Shown piece after piece: positions 21,871 through 36,800 of a stretch of 64,000 nt of DNA. The stretch is from NCBI GenBank assembly GCA_907163375.1, contig CAJQUW010003469.1, positions 248,001-312,000 on the forward strand, read 5' to 3'. The translations under genes and the position numbers were made by a program. The notes under the pieces are model-generated. The model searched no databases and was not told where the DNA came from. It saw only the letters and a list, made by a program, of their open reading frames with translations. This DNA comes from Prostheceraeus crozeri (taxonomy: Eukaryota > Platyhelminthes > Polycladida > Euryleptidae). Position 1 is the first letter of the stretch. Each line of letters opens with the position of its first letter.

Positions 21871-24800
21871 GTAATTTTGTTAAATATCAAATATTAATGT
21901 GCATGCATGTACGAAATGTCAAAAAATTCAGACCTGAATGTTCCTTGAGAAGTGTATGTCAAATATTGACTACTCGACCATATTTCTGTGTTTTCTTGAC
22001 CTTCATGACAATACTGTGCGCATTGTATTGGCACGTACGTGCACTGGTGTAGGTCGTGCTGAGTGCATGGTGCTGGAAGCAACAGACAGGCATTGCAGCA
22101 GGCATCGTCTGTCGCTCTCCGCACCTGCATTTTTCATCTTCGCTTATGCTCTATTTTTTCCCGTTACTCCACTACTCCACTTCTGATGCTGTTGAGCGTC
22201 TTCCATACACAGTGCGGGAGTTCCTTGCCGCCTGTAGTCTGGCTTGTGGTAGCTGAGTGCTTGGTGTGGTTCTAAGGAAGCTGCGTCGTGACTTTAGCCT
22301 TGATGGTGCAGGGTTTGCTGCGTGCAGTTCGTGTCTTCTGTCCTCAACGGCCTTCAAAAATTGTTTCCTCGTCGGCTGTGGAGTGTAGGAGCGTGGTATC
22401 GATAAGCTTCCACAGAATTTGATTCCGGGTGCTAGCATTAAATCCGGTATATTCCACACTTCTTGTACGTCAGGCTTCGATCTAGGGTAGCACCAAGATA
22501 CACAGGGTACTCGTAGTGTTGGAGAGGCACACCATCCCAGCTAACTTTCAGCTGTCGTTGCGTTTCTCTGTTGCGCAGGTGAAAAGCGCACTCTTGTGTT
22601 TTGGATGGGTTCACACAAAAATCATTCTCTTCATAATAGCATTTTAAGGCTTCGGGGAGCAACTGTGAGCCCATCGTCAATGGTGGTGAAGTCTCTAGAT
22701 TGGCAGGCTGTGCAAAGGTCGTCAGCATATATGAACCTTTTTATACCAGACGTTTTCGGTTTTGTCATTGGTGTAGATGTTGAACAGTAGAGGTGCCAGG
22801 ACACTCACCTGTGGCAAACCGTTCTTCAGGGTCCTCCATCTGCTCTTTCTTCACCCCAGTATCACATGAAATCGTGGCTTGCTAAGCATGCTTCCAAGCA
22901 GTCTTGAAGGGCTCCCACAGGTGCAATAGTCTTGGCATCACTATGCGATTGCGCGAATTTTTAGACTGCTGCGCTAATTTTGTGAAAGTCACTTAGCAAA
23001 ACTAAAGACAGGAGAACACGTTTAGAAAAAGACAGTTGCAACCGTTGATCTGTGTATGCCACATGGCAATGCAGACAGCGAGCGTATTCTCAAGCAGGTG
23101 GCCAACGTTGTGACTGCAGATCCATCATGTTTGAAAGAGTTGACAATTCATTCTTTTGTGGTGACGAAATCTGTTATGTATGGCTTCCAGAGATCATGCC
23201 AATCACAAAATCACTTTCAAAAAGGTTTTGATGCTCGACATGCTTATGAGCAACGCCTAAAAAGTGAGAAGCAGAAGCGAGAATTGGAAGAAAGAGGAAA
23301 AGCCCGTATCTCGTCAGAAAGAGCTGTCATTGAAGCTGCACGAAAAGAAATAGATGAATTGAGGAAAGATAAAGGAAAGTTAGTGGAGTCCTTGGATAAG
23401 GAGAAAGAGGAGGCTTAAAAGAAAATCTCAGTGGCACAAGAAATGTTGAAGGCCGTTGCCAGAAGCCTTCAACCAGGCTTGCTCTGGGACAAGATCGTCA
23501 TCGATTGTGGGGCTAATTCGATTCAGTATTATTCTTTGAGAGGGTTTTTTGTGTGAAATAGCAGTGAAATAGGACGGTTGCTTTTGGAATCAGCAGGGTC
23601 TTCCCCAGTTTCAGGAGGGCTATTACTTGCGCTTTCTACCATATGACAGGCGCGTTATCGTCTGGGTGAGGCACTCGTTGTTGAGGTCGAGGAGCCATGT
23701 TTTCGCACACATTCCCATGTTATTTAACAGTAGGCCTACTGTAGATACGTTGTCTATACCCACTGCTTTGCCCGGTTTTAGTTCTTTCATGGCTTAGAGA
23801 GCCATGAGAGCTTGGCTGGTCATGAGGGAACTTCTTCGAGTCCATCATGACTTTCTTTTGGCTCTTGCCGTTTTTGGAGGTGTTGACTTGCAATTTGGTT
23901 GAGAGTCACCTTTGCTTCCTTCGGCCGTGTCGTCGGGTCGCCTTGCACTTTGCTCATGGTAGCACAAGCCTTCTTGCTGCTCCTCGACATTCTATCATGT
24001 CTTTCCACGTATTTTGCCATTCTTTGGAGATGTTGTCCATTAATTTTCTGCCTTTCTCGATCGTGTTCGCAAAAGGATCCATGTTGTAGAGCGACTGATG
24101 CTGTTGATACTGGGCAGCATTTTAATTGGCAAGGCCAGGAATGTAATTAGTTCTGCATCCTCTTGGAATATATCTTCTCGCTGTCTTGAGGGTTGTTTCT
24201 ACAAAGGATTCATAGTTGTCAGGTGTCGCGTCAATCTTGTCGAGTCGAATGTCAAGTTCGCGTTTGAAACCATTCCAGTTTGCTTTCTTGCAGTTAAATC
24301 TCCGTTTGAATGAGACTGATTTTGGTCCAACAATGGGCTTGATCTGAATACCGATTAGGCGGTGTTGGCTGCACGGCAGATCATCTAGGACAATCTTGCG
24401 GCAGTTCTCAGCAATTTCCTCACTAACTGACGCGAGATCTCGGTTATAACCTATCTTCCATCGTGCACTTCTGAATGAAGTTGGTAGTTTGGGGTCATGA
24501 ATAAGGGTAAGCTTGTTGTTGTCCATCAATGTTTCCATTTTATCTCCGTTGTCATCAGTTTTCCTATAACTCCAAGTTGTGCTGTGGCCGTTGAAGTCTC
24601 CTATGAGAATGTGTGGCTTGTTTTGAACAGGGTCTGGCAGGTTGAAGTCTGCGTTCGGTGGTTCGTACACACAATTGAATCTCACGTTCAGTTCGACGGT
24701 GATGACCTCCGTCATATGTAGAGTTCAAGCGCTGGTCCTTTCTTCTCTTCTTTTTTTTCTTTCTCCGTCCGTTGTTGCACTGTTTTTGGGAGTTGGACGT

Positions 24801-27800
24801 TTGATGATGTTCCTCCAGCGATCCCGTTCGAGAGCATCATCTTCTCGAATTTCTTTCGTAGACATATCTTCCTTGGTGTTATCGAACTAGGTTTTGCGTG
24901 GTCTTCCTCTGGGACGTGTTCCGCTTTCGTTCAGCCGCAGAACAGAGCTGAGAGCACTTCCTTCACTCATCGTTTTACATGTCCGAACCGCCTCAGTCGA
25001 CGCTCAACCAACAGGTCTTCTAGTGGTCTGAGACCACATCTCTAGCGACTTCGGTGGTTGGGATGTTATCATTCAAGGAAATGTCAGCCATGTAGCGAAG
25101 CATTCTTCGGTAGCAAGAACAGGCATTGAGTGAGGTTCTGAGTCAAACTCCAGGACAAGGCCCCGTGAAGAAGTACGGATCTGATGCAGGCGGTGTAGAC
25201 ATTTGATCGGCACTTCAAAGGGATGTGTGCATTTCTGAGGAGGCTTGCTAACTCTCTCCACTTATTCCACGCCATTGACATTCTTTCTCGGACTGTGCGT
25301 TCAGAGCCTCCCTCGCTCGTGATAAAGTCGCCGAGGTAGCAGAAGTTGCACCTTTCCACATCGAAGCTCGCCTTGACAAATATGGCACTACCGTATTTTC
25401 TGTTAGGGATTTCGGCTGCAGGTTTCATTCCTGCGATGGTAGGTACCAGATCGTCGTGCCCCCTGTGAGTCTCTTGAAGACAGAGAACATCGCATGAGAG
25501 ATTGCGGCAGACGTTCGCGAGAATTGCAGACTTAACTTCGGAGAATCCTTCCACGTTTGATGAGAGAATGGTCAGGGCCGTGCTTTGGAAAGTGTGACAC
25601 TGACGTCGGAGGCTCGCGTTATTCGAGGTCGGCATTGAGTGTGATGTGGTGTTGCATAGATTGGTGTTAACCAGGGTCGCCGCGTGGAGGATCTTTGCAT
25701 GACCCCAAATGATAATAGTATGATTCCACAAAAGTGTGTTACGACTGAAACTATCAATCGCCAAGCTTTATTCACTATATGGAGCATGCGATGACTAGTC
25801 CTATCACAGAAGTTAATGGCAGGGAGAAATACATTAAAACTAAAGTATAAGAATAGATAAGTCATTGAAGTCATTATTTGAGTCATTTATTTAATGTTCA
25901 ATTTCTGAATGCCACTTTTCTTTTGAAGATGTTATTTCAGGTACGATGTTACAGTTACCGAGTGAGCATTTATACCTCTGATTTTAATCGGAAAATTTTT
26001 CCATAAAACTAGGGCCGTGTGAGTCGGTCTTTTGCCAATCCCGATTCGAGTCGGGTAGAATTTTCATGTGCAAGACGGTAAGAGATGAAAATGTGTATGC
26101 AATTTAGTGATAAGTAGGCCTGTCGCTTTTCTTAACATGAACACAAAGGGCAGCACTCAGTCACTTGATTGTCTACAGAACATAATAGAGAGGCATCTAT
26201 GTAGTGCATTTGTTACATATATAGTGCTATATGTCTACTAGTCTCCAAAGTCAGAGAAGGTCACTATTTATGTCAATAACTACAGACGTGAGTGGAGCTT
26301 GTATACTTACATTCTAACATCGCATTATCACGCCAAAAATGCACTTTTTCTTTCACTTACAGAATATCACATCATGTCATGTCATCTACCAGTTGTAGTA
26401 CGAATGAGTTGTGGATTGCTGACTGCTACGTCATCCTATGTTACATGCTACATTATTTTACATCACACACTAATGTTAAGTACAAACATATTTCAATTTC
26501 TAGCCAAAAAAATCTGTTTGCCTAAACTAAATGGTTTTGTTAATTTTAGTGTGTAGGGCATTGGATAAAAAAAGGAAAGTAACACTTGGAACAAAACTCT
26601 ATACTACCAACAATTTCAGTTTTTATACCAACTGATGATAAAAATCACACTATATTATTAACAAAAATATTCACGTAAAGTTCGAATTACAAAAATTCAG
26701 TTCTTCGGAGCTGCTGTCAGTGAGCAGCGCAAATGATTCGTGATGACAGTTCTAACGAAATTTGCTTTATTCACTGCCTTCGTTTGTTGACTGCATTGCA
26801 AAAATACCAACTAACTTATGAAGATTTCTGAAATTGGTGTCGGGTAACCACTGTTTCAGTGATTGTGCATTAACGTTTTGTCCCTTCTTGTCTTTTTTCG
26901 ATTAAAGGATATTTGTAGCCTCCAGTCCTCGAACTTTTTTGACACACCTCGTGTATAGACAATTCCATAGCAACGGCACTTCATTTCAGACGATTTCCGC
27001 AACCGTGATTACACGTGCAGCCGAGCCTATGGTTTCTATTTTGCAGTTTCTACATGGTGGTATTTATTTGCATCACCAAGTTGCCGAATCCGAAGAGAAG
27101 CAGTTAATTTAATTATTTGAAGCAGTGATTGGCTGGATGCCCTTCCCACGGAATTCTTATGACACTATCAGGCTTCGACCTCAAAACAAAAGAGCTTTAG
27201 GCCAAGCACTTTACCACTGTGCCACTGGGACCTCGAAGACAACACTTAACATTCATTGTCTTTAGAAGAAAGGTTAAACCCATCTTGTAACATAGACAAT
27301 GAATGAAGACGTTCATTATACTGTAGGCTGTTTTAAAGAAATTTATAATTATAATGTAAATTTATAATATTTTGCTCTTTAATCACTTAAACGAAGAAAA
27401 AAGTTAGCTTTGTGCGAAAATCACATGCTGCAGCAGCAAATTGTAAGATTTGTTGCGATTTTTTGTTTTAGAACTCAGAGTGCATGCTTTTTGCAAACAA
27501 CCATATCCTCTCATGTTCGGAAGCGCATTTGGCACGGAGACTTGCATATGACAGAGTTGTTATTTATCCCACATCATTCATTTTGTGCTGGGTGTTCAGC
27601 AGGGCTCCCACTCCTGCGCAAATTTTCAAATTCTGCGCAAATGCGCAAATTTTTAGGAAATTCCAATTTTCTGCGCAAATTTGACAATTTTGTTGTAAAA
27701 ATGTTAAATTAATAATTAATATCGATATGGTATCCATGAAGTTTCTATCGTTGAAAATAAATTTTCCTTTTCATGCTAATTATATGGATGTGAATGGGAC

Positions 27801-30800
27801 GAATTCATCGGATCCGACAGCATCGTATCGTCTTTTCTATGACGTTATATCGTCTATCGTTTTCTATGACACCGATTTGGTTGTTTTACAACCACAAAAG
27901 TTCTTTTCTTATGCTATTACATAATGTTAGTTTTTTAAAGAATTTCTTCACGGTTCAAAACATAATATCGACTGATTATTCCGAATAAATCAAAATGCCT
28001 ATTGAGTTTTAGTAATCATGCAAAATAAACGTCATAATTATGCTACGTTTACTTAAGTTTGAAATATTAGCTTACAATATAAGCTTCTAACCATCAACTG
28101 TCTCGAGCGTTTTTATTTCCAAAGTCATATTATTTCCAAAACAAATTCATTTTAATTTCATCCTCGATATCATCATTAATAGAGAACATTTCTGTCTTTA
28201 TCGACAAAAACTTATTAATTGTATGACAAATATTTTATCGACATCTATTATGTTAGACGGTACCTAAATATAATTCCACGATAGGAAACTTGGCCCGTGA
28301 AACACCTTTAAAAAAACTGCATAATTGCGTCTACACTTCCGACTAGTATACCTTCTTTTAGTATACTGCCACTCTTTGTATATGCACATTCATTTTAGAG
28401 TTGTTTTTTGTTGTTTTATGTTTACAATGCCAAAAATTCTGTTTAATATATTTCGCTGTTTCGTAAGATTTTTACGTTTAGATCTGCCCATATTGTATCG
28501 AGATTTCAAATAAATAATTGTTTGAATACCATAATATAATAGATATCATAAACATGACTTTTCCTTTGTTTAAAAAAACTATTACTGGATACATCACTTG
28601 TAGCTAGTAAGTATCGATAAATTACATGCTTGACTAGGCCCTACAATTAATTACATACATTATTACAAGTAGGGCCTTATGCCTAAATTACAGAAGTCCT
28701 ACTTAACTCTTAGATAACTATCACATGATATAATAAAATATTGATTGACAATCATTTAGCAGTTCATTAGATCAAACTTTGGTCTACATTGATATTTTAG
28801 AAATGCAATAAGATAATAACTTGAAGCAATTAAATAAATCACAAACACAAAGATGGCGACACAGGGGGTCTAGGCACAAGAATTTCGAATATTTTCCCTG
28901 AAATCAAAAGCTGCGCAAATTTTAGCAGCCTGTGCAAATTTTCGCAAATTATGGAGTGGGAGCCCTGATGTTCAGCAAGAATGCAGAGTGTGCGACCAAG
29001 GCCGGCGCGGCCAAATAATGTACGACCATGAAAGCGGCATGCATAATTTGCCGCTTTCAAGTGGTCATTCATGTCCCGACTTAGTTTCCGCGGCGATGCT
29101 GTGACTTTTCAATTTCCATTTTATCTAACTACTGTTATGGATGCTCATCTTGGAGAGCAGTATGTATTTAATGCAATGATTTCCTAGAGTGGAGTGAAAC
29201 AAGTTGATGAAGGGTATATTTTGATTTATTTCTGTTAAAGTAACGGCATCTAGGTCATGATCTTGAGCAAGAAATAAAATCTGAAGCAGTTTTCATGCTT
29301 TAGATTCACGTCATGAGAAACAATTTTAATGTGCTCACATACATTGAAGGTGCAAAGCAGTTATTATTGTATCTTTTATGTTCTTCTAAAAGTTGATCGC
29401 GACATAATTTCTGAATCTGTTGACATTCTTCTGATTACTATCTTTGCACCTTATCTAGTCGGATCGTTAACAATAATCAAACAAGATGTACGCACGCATC
29501 AATGTTGGAGAAGTAAAGCACATTTTGTAATATGCATCACCGTTGACTTGTATTTAAATGCTGCTCTTTTTGTTGGCACTTGCAGACAGACATTGTTTCT
29601 CAACTTCTAAATTGTAGGTCTATGTTAGATATTTTGAATAAAACTCCGAAAAAAATCTTCGAAAAAAGTTGTCATGTAAACTTAATCTATCAGTTAGAGT
29701 TGAGACTAGGGATCATAAAACTCACATATGAAAAATCTAATAAAGCATATTAATATTAGCGATGAAATGTATGACTGACGATCAAAGTTGCATGATGTGC
29801 ATTACAAAGATTTTCGGGAGATGGCTCGAACAGCATTTCGATACCATTGAGATCTTCGTGGATAACCTCTTCTCGTTCTGATCACAGAGAGATAGTTCAA
29901 GGTCGCATCAGGTAGTTCGAGGGTCCCGAGCCTACTGGTAATGCTTTGGGAGGCAAGCCCGATCAACTGCTCGAAAGAAGACAGTACAGTCCCAATGCCA
30001 CGGACATGCTTGGGTTGCTTTACTGAGGGGTTTAACCGTACAACTTTCCTCTGTGACCTATCTGACTTGTACACATTGTTGCGGCAAAGGGGTTCTCATT
30101 TGGATTTCATCAAACTTTTTTGATTTGAAATGTGCCTACAAGTGTCTTTTTATTACATTATTTATTACAGCTTTGCTTCTATTATTTATATTTTCGTAAT
30201 GCCTTTCCAAGTTTCTTGTAACACCTTGGTGAAGCATGATTTTTGTTTACTTAATTGACATTCTACGAAAAATCATTATAATGAGAAAGACACAAAAGAA
30301 ACGTAGTCAAGCCATCAAGCTTAAAACCCCTCTCAAGATTAGCTTTAGGAACGTATGAGGACTGAGGTCCAATTGCGTCGACATCAACATCTCCCTCCAA
30401 GGTCATCAGATCTAGTCCTATCGGAATCCAGGTTAGATCCCTGTGTCTTATCAAGCGGTGTTGCTCCTGATGGATACATATTTCACCGGATGGATAAAGT
30501 ATAGACATAGTCTTCATATGCCAATAGTCGCCCTTGTTTTAGTATCTCCGCTTTTAAGGAAAATAATAGGCAAAAGATCGATAATGAGACCCCTGGGTTC
30601 CATTAATCTTTCATATGTTTTTATCTTGACTTGCAAGCAAAAGATATTCACGTTATTTGCAGGTGAAAATAAATCCTATTGTTCGTTTCGATTGGGATAA
30701 GCGCGCATATTTCGGGCGTGTTATTGCAGTTCACAAGAATGGCCAGTTTGTCGCATATTCCTTGAAGCCGGCAACTAGTCCTGGTGGAGGTGGAGCTGTT

Positions 30801-33800
30801 CGTGTAATTCATATGGCGACAGCCATCAAACAGTTAATGAAGGTAAACAATTTTTATTTGTTTCTGAATGTGCACACTGTACAGTATTACTTCATAAACT
30901 CGCAAATAATAATTCACAGATTTCTGAACTTTGTACTGTAATATGCATCTTTTTAGTTAGGTATTGCAACACTTTCTGATTCGTCACGCATGCAAGCTAC
31001 CAGATGGAGGATCATTCACTTTTTATATTATGTCCAGCAAATACATTCAATCCCATCAATTCTCTAATGTAGTAATTAGTTGCAATTCCTTTTCATTTGC
31101 CATTACAGGTGCGCCCATGCAGAATTTCAACCAGGTTATTTTTCACTGCAAAGTAAACATTTCAAACACTCACTATAATTATTCACAAATCCATCAATCC
31201 CGAACTGAGTGTTCATCACACCAGCAGCTTGACATGCAACTGTCAGCACCCATCTATCGAATATTTTCATTGACATTTTATAACAATCATTGCCAGATTC
31301 ATGCAGCGACTTTCAGTTATTTGTATTTGTCACTTATTGCTCGACTCAAATAATATCAATTTCACCCAAATGGCCTGTTATATCATGAAATAATAGGCCA
31401 ATTTTGACAAATGTTGATCCGCAAATAAGCTTAGTCGTTTTTGCTAAGTTTTGTTTAGTCCTTTTTATATGTACAGCGATAACTGCATAAAAGCAAAACT
31501 AAACTGAACACCCATTTGGGGTCAAGTCCTTCAAAATAGGTATAAATTTATTAAAAAAAAGCCTGGTTGTGGACTGAGTTTCAGCTAATTTGGATAGAAA
31601 GACGGCAACTACTATTGTAACCAGAAGAAAAATGATAATAAGCTTCAAAGTCCAATTTGAACTCACATGAGCATCCAGAAAACGATCGCATGGGGTCCAT
31701 TTCAAGTGAAAAATAAGAATCCATGTCTCCAGATAAATGAAATGAAAGTGATTTAATCTCGATACCTTGCGGTTTATTGATTAGTCATAAAGCTAGAATG
31801 AAGAAACAAATCCAATTCCAATTTAGACGTCCTTGATTGTAGAATTAAGACCGTCTTATTTGCTATGTAATGCCATTGTCACCGAGTAAGTCGATTTATC
31901 AGCCAAAATTTCACCTCATTTCTCTGTAGAAGTCGTTCATCGTTCATATATCTTCAATTCCAAATTATACAGTAAATTTTAAGCCTTCTAATTGACTATG
32001 TGATGCCATTGAAGAAGGCGCACTTCACCGTCCATCTTCACACTCCCAGCAAAACGGGAATTTAGGTGATTCCTACGGATCATGATTTGGACTCGCAGAT
32101 ATCTCAAGCTTGACACATCTAAAGTTCAGAGCTGTATGGGCTATGTAGAAACTTATCACAGATTTGATCCTTTTACAGGTTAAAATCTTGGATTTTTATG
32201 CAATAGATTATAGGTTCAACAACAATTGCATACATTACTTTTCAAATGATCAGCCGAAATCGTCTTGTGCTATTAAGGCTCATTTTTTGTAGTCAATGAA
32301 ATTACATTATTTTTCAGTCTTTCAATGCACTAGAATGGCTATTTGAGGCTGTCATTTGAAAACTAAGATGTCTTCTATCAATGTGTTTATGCGCTTTTGT
32401 TGCTATAACAGTAAAAAAACATGCCTGGAGATGATGCATGGATTTGTATTAAATATTGTAGCATATGTACATGTAGGCACAATGGCTTGGAATGGCATTA
32501 GTATCGCCTACGTGCACTTCACGAGAGAAATAGTCATACTGCGATAATTCAAAAGATGGTTGCACGAGACGTAGAGACGTACTGGTGTAACAGATTGGTG
32601 CAGCAATCATAGAGACTTTTTTAATGATGAAGTCCTATACTCGTATATTCTCTAATAGAATAATTCGAATCAACATTATTGTATCAAAAGTAGACCACTA
32701 AAATAATCGCTTTCCAGCTTCTTGTAGGGCTTAAGAGGTTAAGGAAAAGTAACTTGTAAATGTTGATTTCTGCCAGTGCAGTTGAGCATGTTTAGATAGA
32801 AGAAGTGATGCCCATCAGGGATCGCAATTTTCCGTTTTTCCGTCTTTTCCGCTTTTTTTTACGAAATTAGTCTAATATAAATATTTCAGATTTATGCATT
32901 TAAAACCCCATTTTAACCGATTTTCCGTTATTTTCATTGGGTGAATTGCGATTCCTGATGCCCATAGACCATGGGCGGCACACAAGTGCAATTCTCACAA
33001 GGCGGGTTTTTGCATGTTTTTTTTGATGGTGCACATTTTTCATAACTAGTGACCGCTAGTGACACTGCGTCAAAAACTGTTTTGAGATATCAGCTTGGGA
33101 AAAGTAATATGATCCAAATAAATTCCCAGTTGCTGTTAATTATTGTAATCGATTTCTAATATGTTTTTATAACTGAATGAAGAGTAGATAACTTGTATGC
33201 TTTCAAATGCAAATGTTAAAATCAATAGTTAATATCGTTCAATAGTTTGTAGTAATGTTCATTGATGTTATCCCTAGATGCTAGGAGATTGAAATTTTAG
33301 CAGGTTTCACCACCTACAGGATTGAACGTATACACCGCCGGTCAAACTACGCAAAATCTAGAACGATTACATTGGATATGTCACAGTAAATAATAGTTGT
33401 AGAGCACTTTGTATGTAGATTCCTCGAGTTTCAATCTCTAGAAATGTAAGCCGTTGTCATTGCACGGAAATTCCTGAAATCCAAAAATTTTAGTTAATTG
33501 TAATTGTTGGTTAAAAGAAGACGAGGTCAATAAAAATACGAGTATATATTGGAAAGCTTTCGTTAAAAGTCTTTTTCAATCCAAATATAACAACAATCTT
33601 AAACCAAGCAAAAAAGAAAGAAGGAATCTAATCCAAGTCATCATATCTAAAATTAAAACGCTGATACAAAAAGCAGACACTATGTAAAAATGGACAAGAT
33701 ATCTAAAGAATGTTGTGGTCATCAATTGCACATAACTTTAATACTAGGTCTTAAAGATTTCATGAAATTTCTCTCACAGACTTCACGCTCATAGACATTG

Positions 33801-36800
33801 GCAAAAAATTTCCGTAAAATTTCTATTTTGATGTCACAAGATGATGGATTTAATTGATGAAAATGCTGGTATGCAAGTCTTATTTTACTATTTAAATGTT
33901 CTAAAATTCGCTTCCTCATAGTGCACTGAGTTTCACCAATATAAGTCTGTTGACACTTGTTGCAAGTGATGTCGAAAGCTTTCCAATATGTTTTTATTGA
34001 CCTCTTCTTTTTCCTTAAAATAATTTAGGTGAACAATGGTGAACCATATGTATTAATTGTTGAGTGTACAGACCGTAAAATTAGGTATAACATCCTTGAA
34101 ATCGGCCGTTGGTGTGGCGATACTTTGACGGTTTTCCTGTGCTTTAATCACTCGGAAAAATCTGTTTTCATCACGATTTTTACGTGCAGTATTCAATGTT
34201 CATAAGTCATAAAATCCTGCTTATGTGACCTCAGAAATATCGTAGACTTCTCTGAATTTGAACCCAACTGACTGGTGTGGTGGTGAGGGTTTAATCCTGC
34301 CAATTGACACAGTCGCATGTAAGATGTTGCAGCTCAGTTGGTTGAGCACAGGTCTAGTTAACCTGGGTCGTAGTTTCGAATCCTGCCAGCCGCACAAATT
34401 TTTGCATGGCAATTTGATCTATCTTCTTTCATTTCACTCTATTGTTAATAGAAAATATCGTGAATGCGAGTTGCATTGACATACTCTTTTTATAAAAGAC
34501 TCTGCCTAATGTAAATATTGATGTTTTGGAAGCATGAGTCAAAGAGACAATGTGTGCACTAAGTAAGTATGTCTTTTGTTGGGTATGTCTTTGTATTTTT
34601 AGATATGAAACCCACAGAATAATGCGAAATACATATCACCATTCGAATTTGTAAAGATAGAAAAATTCAATATTACATGAAAAGACATTATTTGACGTTC
34701 AAATTTCAAATTGCCATTGATAGTACAGTAGAATTCGCATATATCGGCGCCTCAAGGGACAGACGAAAACCGCCGATATACGCGAACCGCCGATATATGC
34801 GAACTCCCTGAATTTTGAAGTTTTGTGAAATCTACACTGAGCTCTGAGATCGTGCCATGCATCATACAATGTATATACGTGTATTGACTCATGAATTATT
34901 GCGTTGCTATACTTGAATACATGTACATATTGACTTATTGTCCAACATGTACAGTACATGTACATGTACATGTAATTGTGTCTATGTAATCAATAGATAT
35001 CTAAAAATTGTGCCTTTCTGAACTGATGCTTGCAACGTAAGTATCGCAAACCGGATATCACTATGTTTGTCAAAAACTGAGTATGCTTTTTGAATCAAGA
35101 AGATTGAAGCTTCTTCATGCCTACATCCTTACCTGCTATATGAAGCACAAAACAAAGAAGAGTATGCATAAATCAAGACAATCTAAGTCAATCAAGATGC
35201 TGCTAAGAGTCACGTGCAGGCGAAACCGTAGAGATGGATGGGGTGACGAGCCGCTTTCTGTCTAGAGAGAGGACATGCATCGAACTCAGCAATGTTTTCG
35301 ACGGTAGCTTGTGCTCCTTTGATGACGCAACAGTCACTAAGTCAGGTCTGACAATAGCATCGTAGGTGAAGGCGTTAACAATGCAATCATCACGTCGAAT
35401 GAAAGACTAATTATGTGAGAATTATCAGTGAGATACAGTGGCAAGCCTACTTATCTTTCCTCGGCTGCTAGATTCTACAATTTTGATCAAACCCCCAAAC
35501 ATGATCGAGATGAATTGTAGAAGATCTAAATTTTCACATGCCACTAGAATAGTTAGAATCGGATAGTCCTAACAGAATCTACAGCCATCCGCGTCCACAT
35601 ATACTGTCATTCTAGGTGACTCTTCTAGGCAAAACACATCGCTTGAGGATTTCCAGGAAATCCGCCGTTATAAACGAATTTTTTTCTGTCAGGGAGAGCG
35701 AAAATGCGCCGATATAGGCGAATCGCCGATATAAGCGAACTCGATTATATGGAAAAGATGGGAAATTCTGCCGGGACAAAAAGAATCCGCCGATATATGC
35801 GAATTCTACTGTACTAAAATTAACGCAGAATATTATACTTATAACACCGCATAGATATGCTTGAGTAAAAGTTTGCAGAAATACTTCAGTTATAATCAGG
35901 GCAATTTTTTTTGACTTGTCAAAAAAATGGGTTAGGTCAAAAAAAGTCAAAATTTATGATTGTAAGATTTTAGCTAAAAGAAGAACAGTTTTAATCGCGA
36001 TTGCGACCGTCCCTTTATCTAACACCGGCTGGTTTGCCTTTTCTAGCACCTGTTCACGAGTTCGCATCACCACTAGAACTATTTAACCTCTGTACTGAAG
36101 ATGCCCAAAGTGCGTGTTAATCTCAACAACAAAGCTCATCTGTACGCAAGGGAAACGCCGAATGAGTTTCGCGTGAATCCTAACGATGACCTCTTTTGTG
36201 TATTTTGCTGCCAAATAGTGAGCTGCGACAAGCGCTTCAGGGTGGAGAGTCACCAATCATCGGCGAAGCACAAAAAACAGCTCTTGGCGAAGGCGGAGGA
36301 GAAGAAACCCCAACAAACCTTCTTTCCAATTTTGAAGAAAGATTTCAAGAGCAAGTTGGTTGAGGCCTTCCTGTCGGCGGACATTCCTCTTCATAAGCTG
36401 CAAAACCCAAAGATCCGACAGCTCCTCACTGATCTCGGGCAGCCTGTTCCGTCAGAGAGCGCTTGTCGAGCGCACTTGGACTCGTTAGCTGAAGAACAAA
36501 TGAATCGGTTCAAGGAGCTTCTCCACGGCAAAAACGTCTTCATCGTTGTTGATGAAAGTGAAGTTTGCGGTAGCAAATATCTCAACATTCTCATCGGCGA
36601 CTCAAAGATGCCAGAGACTACGTACGTCGTGGACTGCAGCGTGGTCGAGACTGTTAATCAGCAAGTGGTTGTAGCGAAAATCGACGATGCGCTCAAGAGG
36701 ATGGACATCCAAAGAAATAATTTCGTTCTGCTACTGTCCGATGCGGCCAGATACATGACTTCAAGCACCGCGACGCTGAAACTCCTATATCCGCAGCTGT

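Larger units (their letters stand above)
22172..25764 (-). pseudogene. Non-LTR retrotransposon, interrupted twice
   Basis: On the minus strand from high to low coordinates: endonuclease N-half (SSNVEGFSEVKSAIL, CDVLCLQETHRG, about 25590-25350); an inserted LINE end; endonuclease C-half (PHILIGDFNGHSTTWSY, 24715-24122); MKELKPGKAVGIDNVS (about 23790); GEDPADSKSNRPISLLF (about 23620); then a hAT fragment; then the catalytic IYADDLCTACQS (about 22720) and NDFCVNPSKTQECAFHLRNR with PVYLGATLDRSLTYKK. Numerous frameshifts and stops. The N-C order of apurinic-like endonuclease then reverse transcriptase is that of RTE/Jockey-like LINEs. Confidence 0.82.

Noticed and set aside
29802-30074. 90-codon minus-strand frame as a gene
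   Set aside because: Balanced composition but no recognisable motif, no start context and no neighbours in frame; possibly an unknown repeat.
31499-31705. Small membrane protein on the minus strand
   Set aside because: One hydrophobic segment in AT-rich DNA is common by chance, and there is no splice or family support.
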